From assembly GCA_023270185.1 (NCBI GenBank), contig JAGLCY010000104.1, forward strand, positions 1 through 34,618: 34,618 bases of DNA, in the 5' to 3' direction. Source of the stretch: Candidatus Krumholzibacteriia bacterium. GTDB taxonomy: Bacteria; Krumholzibacteriota; Krumholzibacteriia; LZORAL124-64-63. How positions within the stretch are numbered: position 1 is the first letter of the stretch; each line of letters starts with the position of its first letter. Below are positions 1-7,503 of the stretch, piece by piece. A program made the translations under genes and the position numbers. The notes beneath the pieces are model-generated. The model saw only the letters and a program-made list of their open reading frames with translations, searched no databases and had not been told where the DNA came from.

Positions 1-1157
1 TGGGGATTGAACGGGTTCGGGACCACATAGGGTCTGTTGATCAGCGCAGGTTGGATGTCGTCTCCCACGGCGGAAGCCCGCGAGATGATCCAGTCCAGGA
101 CCGAGGTCATCACGGTGTTCCGCTGGCTCGCCGAAGACAGGCCTTCGAAGCCGAAGGCGGCGAAGAAGGTGCGTCCCCTGTCGTAGGCCCCCCGGACTGC
201 GGCGTCCTGCCCTGTGTTGTAGGTCATGGAGGTTGCGCCGTTACCAAGGGTGACGATCTCGTCGGGGCTGGTATTGTTGTTGGCCCCGTCGCCACCGTTG
301 ATACCCAGCATCATTCCGTTCGATACGGGGTCGCCAGGCACGCCGTTGACGATGCTGGCGGCCGCGTTGTCGGCCAGGTAGTCGACGCCCAGCAGATCCT
401 GGAACCAGGCGTGGGCCGAGGCCGAGTAGAGTGGGCTGCCGGGGTTACAGAAATCACGGGTAAGATTCTGGCCCGTCAGGAAAAGATTGCCGCCGTTCCT
501 CACGTATTCCATCAGGCTCGATCGATCGCCATCGTCAAGACCCTGGCCGTTGGTGCCGACGGACCAGACCACAGCGTCGAAGGAGGCCAGATCGGTCGTC
601 GTCAAAACGCCCATCACCTCACGGGTCCAGGTGGCATGGGAACGGCCGGTGGAAGCAATGGCGTCACTGAAATAAGTCTCGTATCCCGCGCCGCCGTCCG
701 CGTCGACATTCAGGACATCCAGGCCTGATGTGATGATCGAAAACTCGTTGGTTTCAACAACGGCCGGGTTGCTCAGGCTTTTTACCGTGACGATGGACGT
801 TCCCTTGCCTTCTTCGACGGCGGCGGTGATGGCGAAATCGAGATTGGTGGATTCCCCGGGCCCCAGAATGAAGGTGTGGACCGTATAGGAGGGAGGGTAA
901 CAGACCGGCCCCTCGCAGATGGTGGCCTGCCAATAGACGGGCATGTCCTTGACCAGGGTGACCCGGAACGAGTCGGTCAGGGCGCTGGTGTTGGTGAAAT
1001 GGGTCACGTAATCCTGGAGGACAAGCATGTCCTTGACCGCGCCCTGCTGGCCGAAGGACCAGTCGAAGGAATACTGGGCCAGGGCGGAGCCGGCAGTCAG
1101 CAGGACCAGAATCGTCGACAGGATGATGATGACAGGAGCAGGGCGAAGGGCTCTCAT
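1..1157 (-). CDS. Secreted protein with a GATase1-like domain and a FlgD-like C-terminal tail (partial, 3' end outside window)
   Basis: About 385 residues are visible and the frame runs off the left edge without a stop. It starts with a signal peptide (MRALRPAP, a hydrophobic stretch, then LTAGSALA|Q). Residues about 30-135 look like a beta-rich domain. Residues about 145-360 resemble a glutamine-amidotransferase-like or ThuA-like fold seen in secreted FCB proteins, opening with 'LDVLNVDADGGAGYETYF' and containing 'DAVVWSVGTNGQ' and 'YVRNGGNLFLTGQNL'. I see no obvious catalytic Cys-His-Glu triad. The last visible residues are 'VVPNPFNP', the opening of a FlgD-like Ig tail often used as a sorting or anchoring domain. 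The ATG overlaps the stop of the upstream lipoprotein gene (ATGA), so the two are probably cotranslated. The enzymatic role is unknown. Export and the tail are well supported; the domain assignment is from pattern memory. Confidence 0.75.
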   Translation of the reverse strand, partial: MRALRPAPVIIILSTILVLLTAGSALAQYSFDWSFGQQGAVKDMLVLQDYVTHFTNTSALTDSFRVTLVKDMPVYWQATICEGPVCYPPSYTVHTFILGPGESTNLDFAITAAVEEGKGTSIVTVKSLSNPAVVETNEFSIITSGLDVLNVDADGGAGYETYFSDAIASTGRSHATWTREVMGVLTTTDLASFDAVVWSVGTNGQGLDDGDRSSLMEYVRNGGNLFLTGQNLTRDFCNPGSPLYSASAHAWFQDLLGVDYLADNAAASIVNGVPGDPVSNGMMLGINGGDGANNNTSPDEIVTLGNGATSMTYNTGQDAAVRGAYDRGRTFFAAFGFEGLSSASQRNTVMTSVLDWIISRASAVGDDIQPALINRPYVVPNPFNP

Positions 1158-2389
1158 CGGGGGTTCCTTTCAGGTGATGTGGAGGGGGCCTTGCTGGAGC
1201 CCGCCTGCAGGATTGCGTGGCTGATGTCGTGCTGGACGAACGCGATGGCGACATAGTTGTCGGGCGCCGCGCCGCCTCTGCTCAAGGTGAGGTTGAATTC
1301 CTGGGGATCCTCGACGGTCAGGGCGCCCAGGGCCGGCAAGGTGTCCACGCGGTCACGGAAAACATGGTGGAATTCGGTCTGGGTGTTGAGACCGGGGGCG
1401 GGATCGATCACGATGACTTCCTCGAAGATGGCCACGAACAGGACATGACCTGTCAGGTCAGCGTCCCGGATTGCGGTCAGTTTGACGGTGACGGGCACGT
1501 TCGTGTTGGTGAAGTCCGCGGTGACATCGACCAGGAAACCAGGGTCGGACTCCAGTGCGGCCAGGACGGCCAGTTCCATGTCGTCGGCATTGAGCGCGTC
1601 GGCCTGCTTGACGCCATCGACGTAAAGATCCGGAGCCCCGAGAACCTGATACTTGTTGAACCGGTCGGAGTTTTCCTGGGGATTGGCCAGGAAAAATGGA
1701 TCGCCGAGTTCAGGCCAGGACACGCTGAATTCCATGAACAAAGCCCGGTCGGAGGAAAATTCCGGTTTGGCGGCCATGGCCACCAGGTTGTCGGTCAACT
1801 TGGGGCAGGGCATGCAGCTGACGTTGGCGAAGCCCTCCAGGAAAACAGTCTTTTTCGATCGCGTGAGGAAGGCATCGTCGGGAATGTCGGTGATCTGTTT
1901 GTCGACGATGGTGACTTCGTACTGCAGGGGTTTGATCAGGAACCCATCCATCTCCAGGGACACCATGACCGTGCCCGGCTCGAGACCCGCCACGGCCGCC
2001 GGCACGATCTTGCCCGTGTCGTTCAGGTCGACCAGGATGCGGGCGCCGACGGGGCTGTTGATCCTGAAGCCCGTCTGGGAAAGGGTAAAATTCACCGGCA
2101 GGGTGTCCAGGGGCTTCAGGTCGACGCTGACCGTGTCCGGGTCGGACACGAAGTCGGTCAACTCCACCGAGACAACATAGACGGCGGGATCCAGGCCCGT
2201 CAGGGTGTGGGGGGTAATAAAACCGGAGTCCTGACCGTCGAGGAAAATGGCCGCACTCTCGGGATCGGACGTAACAATGATGTTGCCCGGTTCGAAGGTG
2301 GGCTCCTCGGCCCCGCAGGCCGCGAGAAGCAGTAATCCCGCCAAACTCAGCCCGATCACAAGGGCCCTGCCAATGGAAATTCTGGTCAT
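1154..2389 (-). CDS. PEGA-domain / Omp28-like thioredoxin-fold lipoprotein
   Basis: A 411-residue lipoprotein. The hydrophobic leader ends in lipobox LAAC with acylated Cys25. Two PEGA-like repeats follow: residues about 30-90 ('GNIIVTSDPESAAIFLDGQ') and about 103-160 ('FRINSPVGARILVDLNDTG'). A domain from about residue 175 resembles the Omp28/thioredoxin-like family. It has 'KKTVFLEGFANVSCMPCP' with a CxxC pair (Cys192, Cys195) and later 'YQVLGAPDLYVDG', which matches the cis-Pro region of thioredoxin folds. A periplasmic or cell-surface role is likely, but the redox function is untested. The chosen ATG gives a clean lipoprotein signal. A TTG two codons upstream (2395) has a better-spaced AAGG and could be the true start, adding only two residues. 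A frame open further upstream has no supporting ribosome site. The gene is first in an operon with the secreted protein whose ATG overlaps its stop. Confidence 0.82.
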   Translation of the reverse strand: MTRISIGRALVIGLSLAGLLLLAACGAEEPTFEPGNIIVTSDPESAAIFLDGQDSGFITPHTLTGLDPAVYVVSVELTDFVSDPDTVSVDLKPLDTLPVNFTLSQTGFRINSPVGARILVDLNDTGKIVPAAVAGLEPGTVMVSLEMDGFLIKPLQYEVTIVDKQITDIPDDAFLTRSKKTVFLEGFANVSCMPCPKLTDNLVAMAAKPEFSSDRALFMEFSVSWPELGDPFFLANPQENSDRFNKYQVLGAPDLYVDGVKQADALNADDMELAVLAALESDPGFLVDVTADFTNTNVPVTVKLTAIRDADLTGHVLFVAIFEEVIVIDPAPGLNTQTEFHHVFRDRVDTLPALGALTVEDPQEFNLTLSRGGAAPDNYVAIAFVQHDISHAILQAGSSKAPSTSPERNPR

Positions 2390-2444
2390 GCGCAAGACGT
2401 TACCTTTTTCCCAAAAACCCGGATGAACAATCAATATCCTACCA

Positions 2445-2474
2445 AGTATATGTAACTATATCAGGAGGCGTCAA
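2445..2474 (-). promoter_or_regulatory. Sigma70-type promoter for the lipoprotein operon
   Basis: On the minus strand, TTGACG (2474-2469) is followed after 18 bases by TATACT (2450-2445). These match the -35 and -10 consensus at 5 of 6 positions each. Transcription would start near 2438, leaving a leader of about 45 nt before the lipoprotein start. Confidence 0.55.
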
Positions 2475-2525
2475 TTTTTTGGAGTTTGGCTGAACCGGGG
2501 CCCCCGGGCATTCGGGTCCGGAACG

Positions 2526-2534
2526 TGTTATAAT
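2526..2534 (+). promoter_or_regulatory. Extended -10 promoter for the M14 carboxypeptidase gene
   Basis: The plus strand carries TGTTATAAT, a perfect extended -10 (TG-n-TATAAT). No good -35 lies 16-18 bases upstream, as expected for extended -10 promoters. Transcription would start near 2541, about 18 nt before the GTG start. It is back-to-back with the minus-strand lipoprotein promoter. Confidence 0.55.
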
Positions 2535-2558
2535 CAGGAATGGATCAGGGGGAGAGTC

Positions 2559-4397
2559 GTGGAGAAAGGATCTTTGAAGTTGCTGCATCAATGTCGGTTG
2601 AGGGTTTCCAAAGGAATTTGTTTGAAGGGCCTGGTGTTAGGGTTCCTGGTGTTGATTTCGGCCCCAATGGCCGCGGCTGCGGGGGTTGAGGGAGCCGGAG
2701 ACATCCCGCGGGACTCCCGTGGCCTGCCTCTGTGGAAAATTGCTGAATGGGACAATTTTCCCGTGCGCCTGGAATTGTCCAGCAGTGAAGAGCTGACCCG
2801 GTTGCTGGCGGAGGTTCCCCTGGCTTCCTTCAGCCGGGATCAAATTACCCCGCTGGCAGGCAGTGGAAATGCCGGACGGCTGACCTTCGAACCCCGCGTC
2901 ACCGAAGCCGAGGCCGCTGCCCTGCTGGCCGCCGGTTACCGGTTCATCAGGTTGCCGGACCAGGAAAAGGAATCCCGCCGGGCCGCTGAGAAGGCCTGGG
3001 CTCACCAAGGTCTCAAGACAGCAACCGACCTCAAACTCGAGACCACGGGATATTACCCGACCTATGACCAGATAGGGAGCCTCTTTGCCCAGTTGGAGAT
3101 CGATTACCCGGATATCTGCCGCACTTTTTCATGGGGTCTTTCAGTGGAGGGCCGCCAGTTGTGGGGGCTGGTGATTTCCGCGGACGTTGATAACTCGGCG
3201 GCCGAGCCCGAGGTTCGCCTGAGCAGCACCATGCACGGTGACGAGCCGCCGGGCATGGTCATGCTGATGAATCTCGCCGATTATCTGGCCAAGAATTACG
3301 GACAGCAAGGGTTCGAGGATGTCACCCATCTGGTGGACAACTACGAGATCCACATCATGCCTTTGCACAATCCCGACGGTTACGTGGGCGGCACCAGGAC
3401 CAACGCCAACCACGTGGATCTGAACCGAAATTTTGCCGATCCCGCGGGAACCCATACCGTCCAGGAAACCGAAAACATCCACTTCATGGACTACGCGAAC
3501 GCCGGCCACTTCGTTATCAGCGAAAACGGACACTCCGGAGCCCTGGTCGTGAACTACCCCTGGGATTACCAGTACGCTTTGGCTCCCGATGACGCGGCCC
3601 TGATCCGGTTGAGTCTCGAATACTCGACCTACAATCTGCCGATGTACAACGGGTCGTTTAGCCAGGGCATCACCAATGGGGCGGAGTGGTATGTAGTCTA
3701 CGGTACTTTGCAGGATTGGTCATATTTCGCAACGGGTTGCATCGATGTCACTATCGAGTGCAACAACGTAAAGTGGCCTCCCGCCAATCAGCTCGACGGT
3801 CTGTGGGACGACAATCGGGAAAGTTTCCTGCACTTCATCAAGGCGGCTCGGTATGGAATCAACGGTGTGGTGACCTCTGCCTCTACGGGGCTTCCCTTGG
3901 ACGCGGAAATCACGGTGACAGGCAATAGCGAACATGTGTTCACCGATCCGGCTCACGGGGATTATTACAAGCTGCTCGACACTGGGACCTATGACCTCGT
4001 ATTCGAGGCGGACGGCTACGATGCGCGGATGATCACCGGAGTCGAGACGGTTTGGGGTGTGCCGACGGTACTCGACGTGGCGCTGGCTCTGGATCTTTCC
4101 GATGTTCCTGACCGGACGGCGGCAACGATGCAATTGACCGCGGCCCCAAATCCCTTCAATCCGCGTACGACCTTCGTCCTCACGAATCCCCGGGCCGGGT
4201 GGATCACCCTGGATATCTACGACCTGAAGGGACGACGCGTTCGCCAACTGCTGGACCGACAGCTTCCGACTGGCAGGACCCGGGTAGCCTGGGACGGTTT
4301 GAATGATCAGGGAGAACAGGCGTCCAGCGGGGTCTTTTTTGCTTGTATGTCCAGTGGGGATCAGCGGGTTTCGGCCAAGGTTGTTCTGTTGAAATAA
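2559..4397 (+). CDS. Secreted M14 zinc carboxypeptidase with transthyretin-like and FlgD-like C-terminal domains
   Basis: A 612-residue exported metallocarboxypeptidase. A long N-terminal region ends in a hydrophobic signal segment (LVLGFLVLISAPMAAAA). After a propeptide-like region (about 45-155), the M14 domain spans about 165-430. The zinc ligands fit 'HGDEPPG' (His226, Glu229) and 'GHSGALVVNYPWDY' (His325). The substrate motifs 'NPDGY' and 'VDLNRNF' are present, and Glu400 in 'CIDVTIECNNVKWP' fits the general base. The 'NPDGY' and 'NYPWD' motifs place it near the carboxypeptidase N/E/D (M14B) group. A carboxypeptidase regulatory (transthyretin-like) domain follows at about 433-510, as is usual in that group. 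A FlgD-like Ig tail starting at 'PNPFNP' (530-535) ends the protein. The start is a GTG preceded by AGGGGGAG at 5-base spacing; an ATG at 2540 is out of frame. It would trim C-terminal residues from extracellular peptides. Confidence 0.9.
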   Translation: MEKGSLKLLHQCRLRVSKGICLKGLVLGFLVLISAPMAAAAGVEGAGDIPRDSRGLPLWKIAEWDNFPVRLELSSSEELTRLLAEVPLASFSRDQITPLAGSGNAGRLTFEPRVTEAEAAALLAAGYRFIRLPDQEKESRRAAEKAWAHQGLKTATDLKLETTGYYPTYDQIGSLFAQLEIDYPDICRTFSWGLSVEGRQLWGLVISADVDNSAAEPEVRLSSTMHGDEPPGMVMLMNLADYLAKNYGQQGFEDVTHLVDNYEIHIMPLHNPDGYVGGTRTNANHVDLNRNFADPAGTHTVQETENIHFMDYANAGHFVISENGHSGALVVNYPWDYQYALAPDDAALIRLSLEYSTYNLPMYNGSFSQGITNGAEWYVVYGTLQDWSYFATGCIDVTIECNNVKWPPANQLDGLWDDNRESFLHFIKAARYGINGVVTSASTGLPLDAEITVTGNSEHVFTDPAHGDYYKLLDTGTYDLVFEADGYDARMITGVETVWGVPTVLDVALALDLSDVPDRTAATMQLTAAPNPFNPRTTFVLTNPRAGWITLDIYDLKGRRVRQLLDRQLPTGRTRVAWDGLNDQGEQASSGVFFACMSSGDQRVSAKVVLLK

Positions 4398-4400
4398 CAA

Positions 4401-4423
4401 GCGGGCCCGAAATCCGGGCCCGC
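4401..4423. terminator. Strong GC hairpin between convergent genes
   Basis: GCGGGCCCG (4401-4409) pairs perfectly with CGGGCCCGC (4415-4423) around a five-base AAATC loop, four bases after the carboxypeptidase stop. T-runs on either side are weak, so it is probably a bidirectional terminator or 3'-end stabiliser serving both convergent genes. Confidence 0.65.
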
Positions 4424-4453
4424 ATTGATTCATCCCTTGGGAAAAGCTCTGAT

Positions 4454-4735
4454 CTAGCCTTCGCCCTGACCCTCCGCCTGGATCTTCTTGGCGCAACCGG
4501 GGCAATACCACTTGCCATCGATTTCGACCATCTCGTCTTCCGACATGGCTGTCATTCCACATCCGCCGGAGCAGTCGTGGAGCGCGATGGTTTCAGCGGC
4601 GGGGGCCGCTTCTTCCGTGGGAGCGGCACTTTCGGCCTCGGCAGCAGTGTCGTCGCCGCCGCCACAGCCGGCGATCAGCAAACCAAATGCGAGCAGGGTA
4701 ATCAGGGCTGCTCCAAGGATTACACGCTTATTCAT
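4454..4735 (-). CDS. Small lipoprotein with a C-terminal Cys-rich, probably metal-binding motif
   Basis: A 93-residue protein in three parts. A lipoprotein signal ends at LIAGC (Cys24). An Ala/Glu/Pro-rich linker follows (about 28-51). A compact C-terminal module has His53, Cys55, Cys59, Cys78 and Cys81 in the pattern 'HDCSGGCGM' ... 'GKWYCPGC'. The C-x3-C / C-x2-C arrangement looks like a small zinc ribbon or a metal or sulphur-handling site displayed in the periplasm. The start has AAGGAG about 8 bases upstream. It is convergent with the carboxypeptidase gene and appears monocistronic. No family name is recognised with certainty. Because it is short, the real-gene call rests on the lipobox, the ribosome site and the clean domain structure. 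Confidence 0.8.
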   Translation of the reverse strand: MNKRVILGAALITLLAFGLLIAGCGGGDDTAAEAESAAPTEEAAPAAETIALHDCSGGCGMTAMSEDEMVEIDGKWYCPGCAKKIQAEGQGEG

Positions 4736-5007
4736 TATGAACTCCTTGTCGGGGATGTTTCCGGGCCAGCTCCCGGAATTTCCAGGGTCGAGCTAAGGCA
4801 ATCGTCCTTTCGTGCCGAACATCAAAGTGGACACGTGGGACTTGCATGCTCATTGAAGCTTTGCTTTCCACATCCGTCAAGGGAAAGGGCTTTCCGGCGC
4901 TGGGATTATTTTTTTGCCATCGCCGGGTCTTGTGGGAAAAATGAGTTTGGAATTCGGGGGAGCTCTTGGAATGGGAATCGTCAAATTATTGTAAGGGAGT
5001 TGGATAG

Positions 5008-5628
5008 ATGAAGATCGCGCTCATCGTTTTGATAGTTATAATGGGCATCGGAATTGCGGCCTTGGCCGATCCGATCGATCCGGATGATGATATGATCGGA
5101 ATCTTCTTCGATGAGGGGGCCATCGACGAAAGTTGGTGTGCCACCGCGAGCACCGGCAGCCAGATTACCGCGTACCTGTGCCTGACCCGGGCCACCGATT
5201 CCTCGGGATTCACGAACTGGGAGGGACGCATCGAGTCTTCGGTGCCCGGCTCCCTGGTCGGGTTCGTCATCCGGGGTGACGGAACCAACTCTGCTGTCGA
5301 ACCCGAATTCGTGGTGAGCTACGACACACCGCTGCCCTACCAGCTTTCCACCGTGCTGTTGGAAATTAACGTGGAGGTGGTCTGGCAGTGGCCGACCGGT
5401 TTGAGAGTCTGGCCCGCCAGCGAGTTCAGCGGCAGCGTTGAACTGCCGGCTTACGCGACGGTGGCTTCGGCTGGTGTTTACCAAACACTGGGATATTCCT
5501 TCGGTTGGAACGCGGTGACGAAGGTTCCCGCCTGGTGCGCCGCGATCAACGATGACACTTGTCTGACCAAGCCTTCAGTCCCCGTCGATTCCGCCACTTG
5601 GGGCGGAGTCAAGGCCTTGTACAGGTAG
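5008..5628 (+). CDS. Secreted protein of unknown function, 206 aa
   Basis: An N-terminal signal peptide (hydrophobic residues 4-19) is probably cleaved after ALA20. The mature part starts 'DPIDPDDDMIGIFFDEGAID'. It is predicted to be beta-rich and holds four Cys: Cys44 ('ESWC'), Cys58 ('AYLCL') and two near the C-terminus ('VPAWCAAINDDTC'). These could form disulphides outside the cytoplasm. It ends 'ATWGGVKALYR', a W-G-x-x-K-x-L-Y ending that I recall from other unnamed exported proteins of FCB-like candidate phyla; this is memory, not a search. The ribosome site AAGGGAG lies about 10 bases before the ATG. It is convergent with fadE, 43 bases away, and no function can be assigned. The 272 bases upstream (4736-5007) show no convincing -35/-10 pair on the plus strand and no RNA gene. 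Confidence 0.75.
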   Translation: MKIALIVLIVIMGIGIAALADPIDPDDDMIGIFFDEGAIDESWCATASTGSQITAYLCLTRATDSSGFTNWEGRIESSVPGSLVGFVIRGDGTNSAVEPEFVVSYDTPLPYQLSTVLLEINVEVVWQWPTGLRVWPASEFSGSVELPAYATVASAGVYQTLGYSFGWNAVTKVPAWCAAINDDTCLTKPSVPVDSATWGGVKALYR

Positions 5629-5671
5629 GATATCACCGGCCAAACACAATTTCAGAGGCACAACCTGACGT

Positions 5672-7462
5672 TTACCCCACCGTATACCCGTCCGCGTCGA
5701 TCACCTTCTCGGCGATCAGATCATGCAGATGCGTACGGTTGACCGGATCGTGTTTGGTCAGCCGGCGCAGGCCCGCGAGCATGGTGCGCAATTCGTCGCC
5801 CTCGACGGTGGCGGCCATGATGTTGCGGCCCCACCCACCAACGCGATCCATGGCGTCGTGGATGTACAGGGTGGTCATGTCGGCCATCAACCGGGTTGAC
5901 TCTTCGCCGTCCTTGTCCGCTTTTTTCAGTGTCCGCAGAAGCGCGCTTTCGCAGGCGTAGGCTTCGATGATGATGTCGGCCACGTCCGACAGAACCTCCT
6001 GCTGGTCCTTCAGACCCTTGCCGAACTTCTGGGCGGCAAGGCCCAGGGTCGCCAGGACGACCTTCTTCATGTTGGCCACCAGCTTGCTTTCGGTTTCCAG
6101 GTATTCGGGTTCACCGGGTTCGGCGAACGAGGGCAGGCCCATCAGTTCCTCGGCCACGGTCTGGGCAGCCTGCAGGAAGGGCAGTTCGCCCTTGAGGGCC
6201 TTTTTCATGATCATGCCGGGCACCAGCATGCGGTTGATCTCGTTGGTGCCTTCGAAGATGCGGTTGATGCGCTCATCCCGGTACAGCCTCTCCAGCGGAT
6301 ATTCCTGGCAGTAGCCGTAGCCGCCCAGCATCTGGAGACATTCCTCGGCGGCCAGGGCGCAAACCTCGGTCGCGAAGACCTTGATCATCGAACATTCGAT
6401 GGAGAATTCCTCGACCTGCGAAATGCTGGCCCGGTCATAACCCGGGTCGCTCTTGTCGAGGGTTTCGATGGCGACATCGAGCAGGCCGGCCGTGCGGTAG
6501 ACCATGGATTCGGCCAGGAACAAGGCGGTGTTCACATCGGCGATCTTGCGACGGATCAGCCCGAACGAGCACAATGGTTTCCCGAACTGGTGGCGCTCCT
6601 TGGTGTACGGGACAGCCGCCTGGAGGGCCAGTTTGCCCCCGCCGACGGTGCTGGCGCCCAGCTTGAAGCGGCCCACGTTCAGGATGTTGAAGGCTATGTG
6701 GTGGCCTTTGCCGATCTCGCCGAGCTGGTTCTCAACCGGTACCTTGACGTCTTCGAGGGTGATGGATCGGGTCGAAGATCCCTTGATGCCCATCTTCTTT
6801 TCCTCAAGCCCGATGGTTACGCCATCACTCCCGAGGTCAACGATGAACCCGGTGAACTTGTCCCCGTCGATCTTGGCGAACAGGATCACGACTTCCGCGT
6901 AACCGGCGTTGGTGATGTACTGTTTCGAACCATTCAGGACGTAGTGCTTTCCGTCGTCGGTCAGCACGGCGGTTGTGGCAGCGGCCAGGGCGTCCGATCC
7001 GCTGCCGGGTTCGGTCAGGGCGTAACAGGTCAGCATCTCACCGGTGGCAAACTTGGGCAGGAACCTCTGCTTCTGCTCCTCGGTGCCGAAATAGACGATG
7101 GGCAGCGTCCCGATACCCGATTGGGCGCCGTGGGTCACGGCGAAACTGCCGGCCGCGGCGATGTATTCGCTGATGATCATGACCGTGGCCTTGTCCGAGC
7201 CCATTCCGCCGTAGGCTTCGGGAATGTCGGCCATCAGCAACCCCATCTGGCCGGCCTCTTTCAAAAGGCCCTTACCCAGTTCCGTCTTGCCCTCGTATTC
7301 GAGCTCTTCATGGACCGGCATGATGAAACGTTCCACGAAATCCTGGACGGTCGTGGCGAACATCCGCTGGTTCTCGCTGAAGTCTTCCGGAGTGAAGACG
7401 CTCTGGGGGGAAGCCTCGGTGAGAAGGAACTCGCCGCCGGTCGGGTAACTCTTGTCGGCCAT
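5672..7462 (-). CDS. fadE: Acyl-CoA dehydrogenase, VLCAD-like (FadE)
   Basis: A 596-residue FAD-dependent acyl-CoA dehydrogenase for the first oxidation step of beta-oxidation, with electrons passing to ETF. The usual helical N domain, beta middle domain ('TCYALTEPGSGSDA', 'YVLNGSKQYITNAG') and C-terminal helical domain are present. 'RIFEGTNEINRM' holds the predicted catalytic base Glu404. A further C-terminal domain of about 160 residues, absent from short- and medium-chain enzymes (about 380 aa), makes it VLCAD/ACAD9-like, close in size to Bacillus FadE. The start has AAAGGAG 8 bases upstream; a frame open 30 codons further upstream is Arg/His-rich and lacks a ribosome site. It is the last gene of fadN-fadA-fadE, 41 bases after fadA. 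No etfAB is present in the window. The family call is firm; the chain-length preference is inference. Confidence 0.93.
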   Translation of the reverse strand: MADKSYPTGGEFLLTEASPQSVFTPEDFSENQRMFATTVQDFVERFIMPVHEELEYEGKTELGKGLLKEAGQMGLLMADIPEAYGGMGSDKATVMIISEYIAAAGSFAVTHGAQSGIGTLPIVYFGTEEQKQRFLPKFATGEMLTCYALTEPGSGSDALAAATTAVLTDDGKHYVLNGSKQYITNAGYAEVVILFAKIDGDKFTGFIVDLGSDGVTIGLEEKKMGIKGSSTRSITLEDVKVPVENQLGEIGKGHHIAFNILNVGRFKLGASTVGGGKLALQAAVPYTKERHQFGKPLCSFGLIRRKIADVNTALFLAESMVYRTAGLLDVAIETLDKSDPGYDRASISQVEEFSIECSMIKVFATEVCALAAEECLQMLGGYGYCQEYPLERLYRDERINRIFEGTNEINRMLVPGMIMKKALKGELPFLQAAQTVAEELMGLPSFAEPGEPEYLETESKLVANMKKVVLATLGLAAQKFGKGLKDQQEVLSDVADIIIEAYACESALLRTLKKADKDGEESTRLMADMTTLYIHDAMDRVGGWGRNIMAATVEGDELRTMLAGLRRLTKHDPVNRTHLHDLIAEKVIDADGYTVG

Positions 7463-7503
7463 TATGACTCTCCTTTGCGGATCCGCGGCCGGGCCGCGGC
7501 CGA

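Noticed and set aside
1217-2335. A 372-codon plus-strand open frame opposite the PEGA/Omp28 lipoprotein
   Set aside because: It has low-complexity Gly/Asp/Val/Gln-rich sequence with no motif, while the minus-strand gene has a lipobox, repeats and a promoter.
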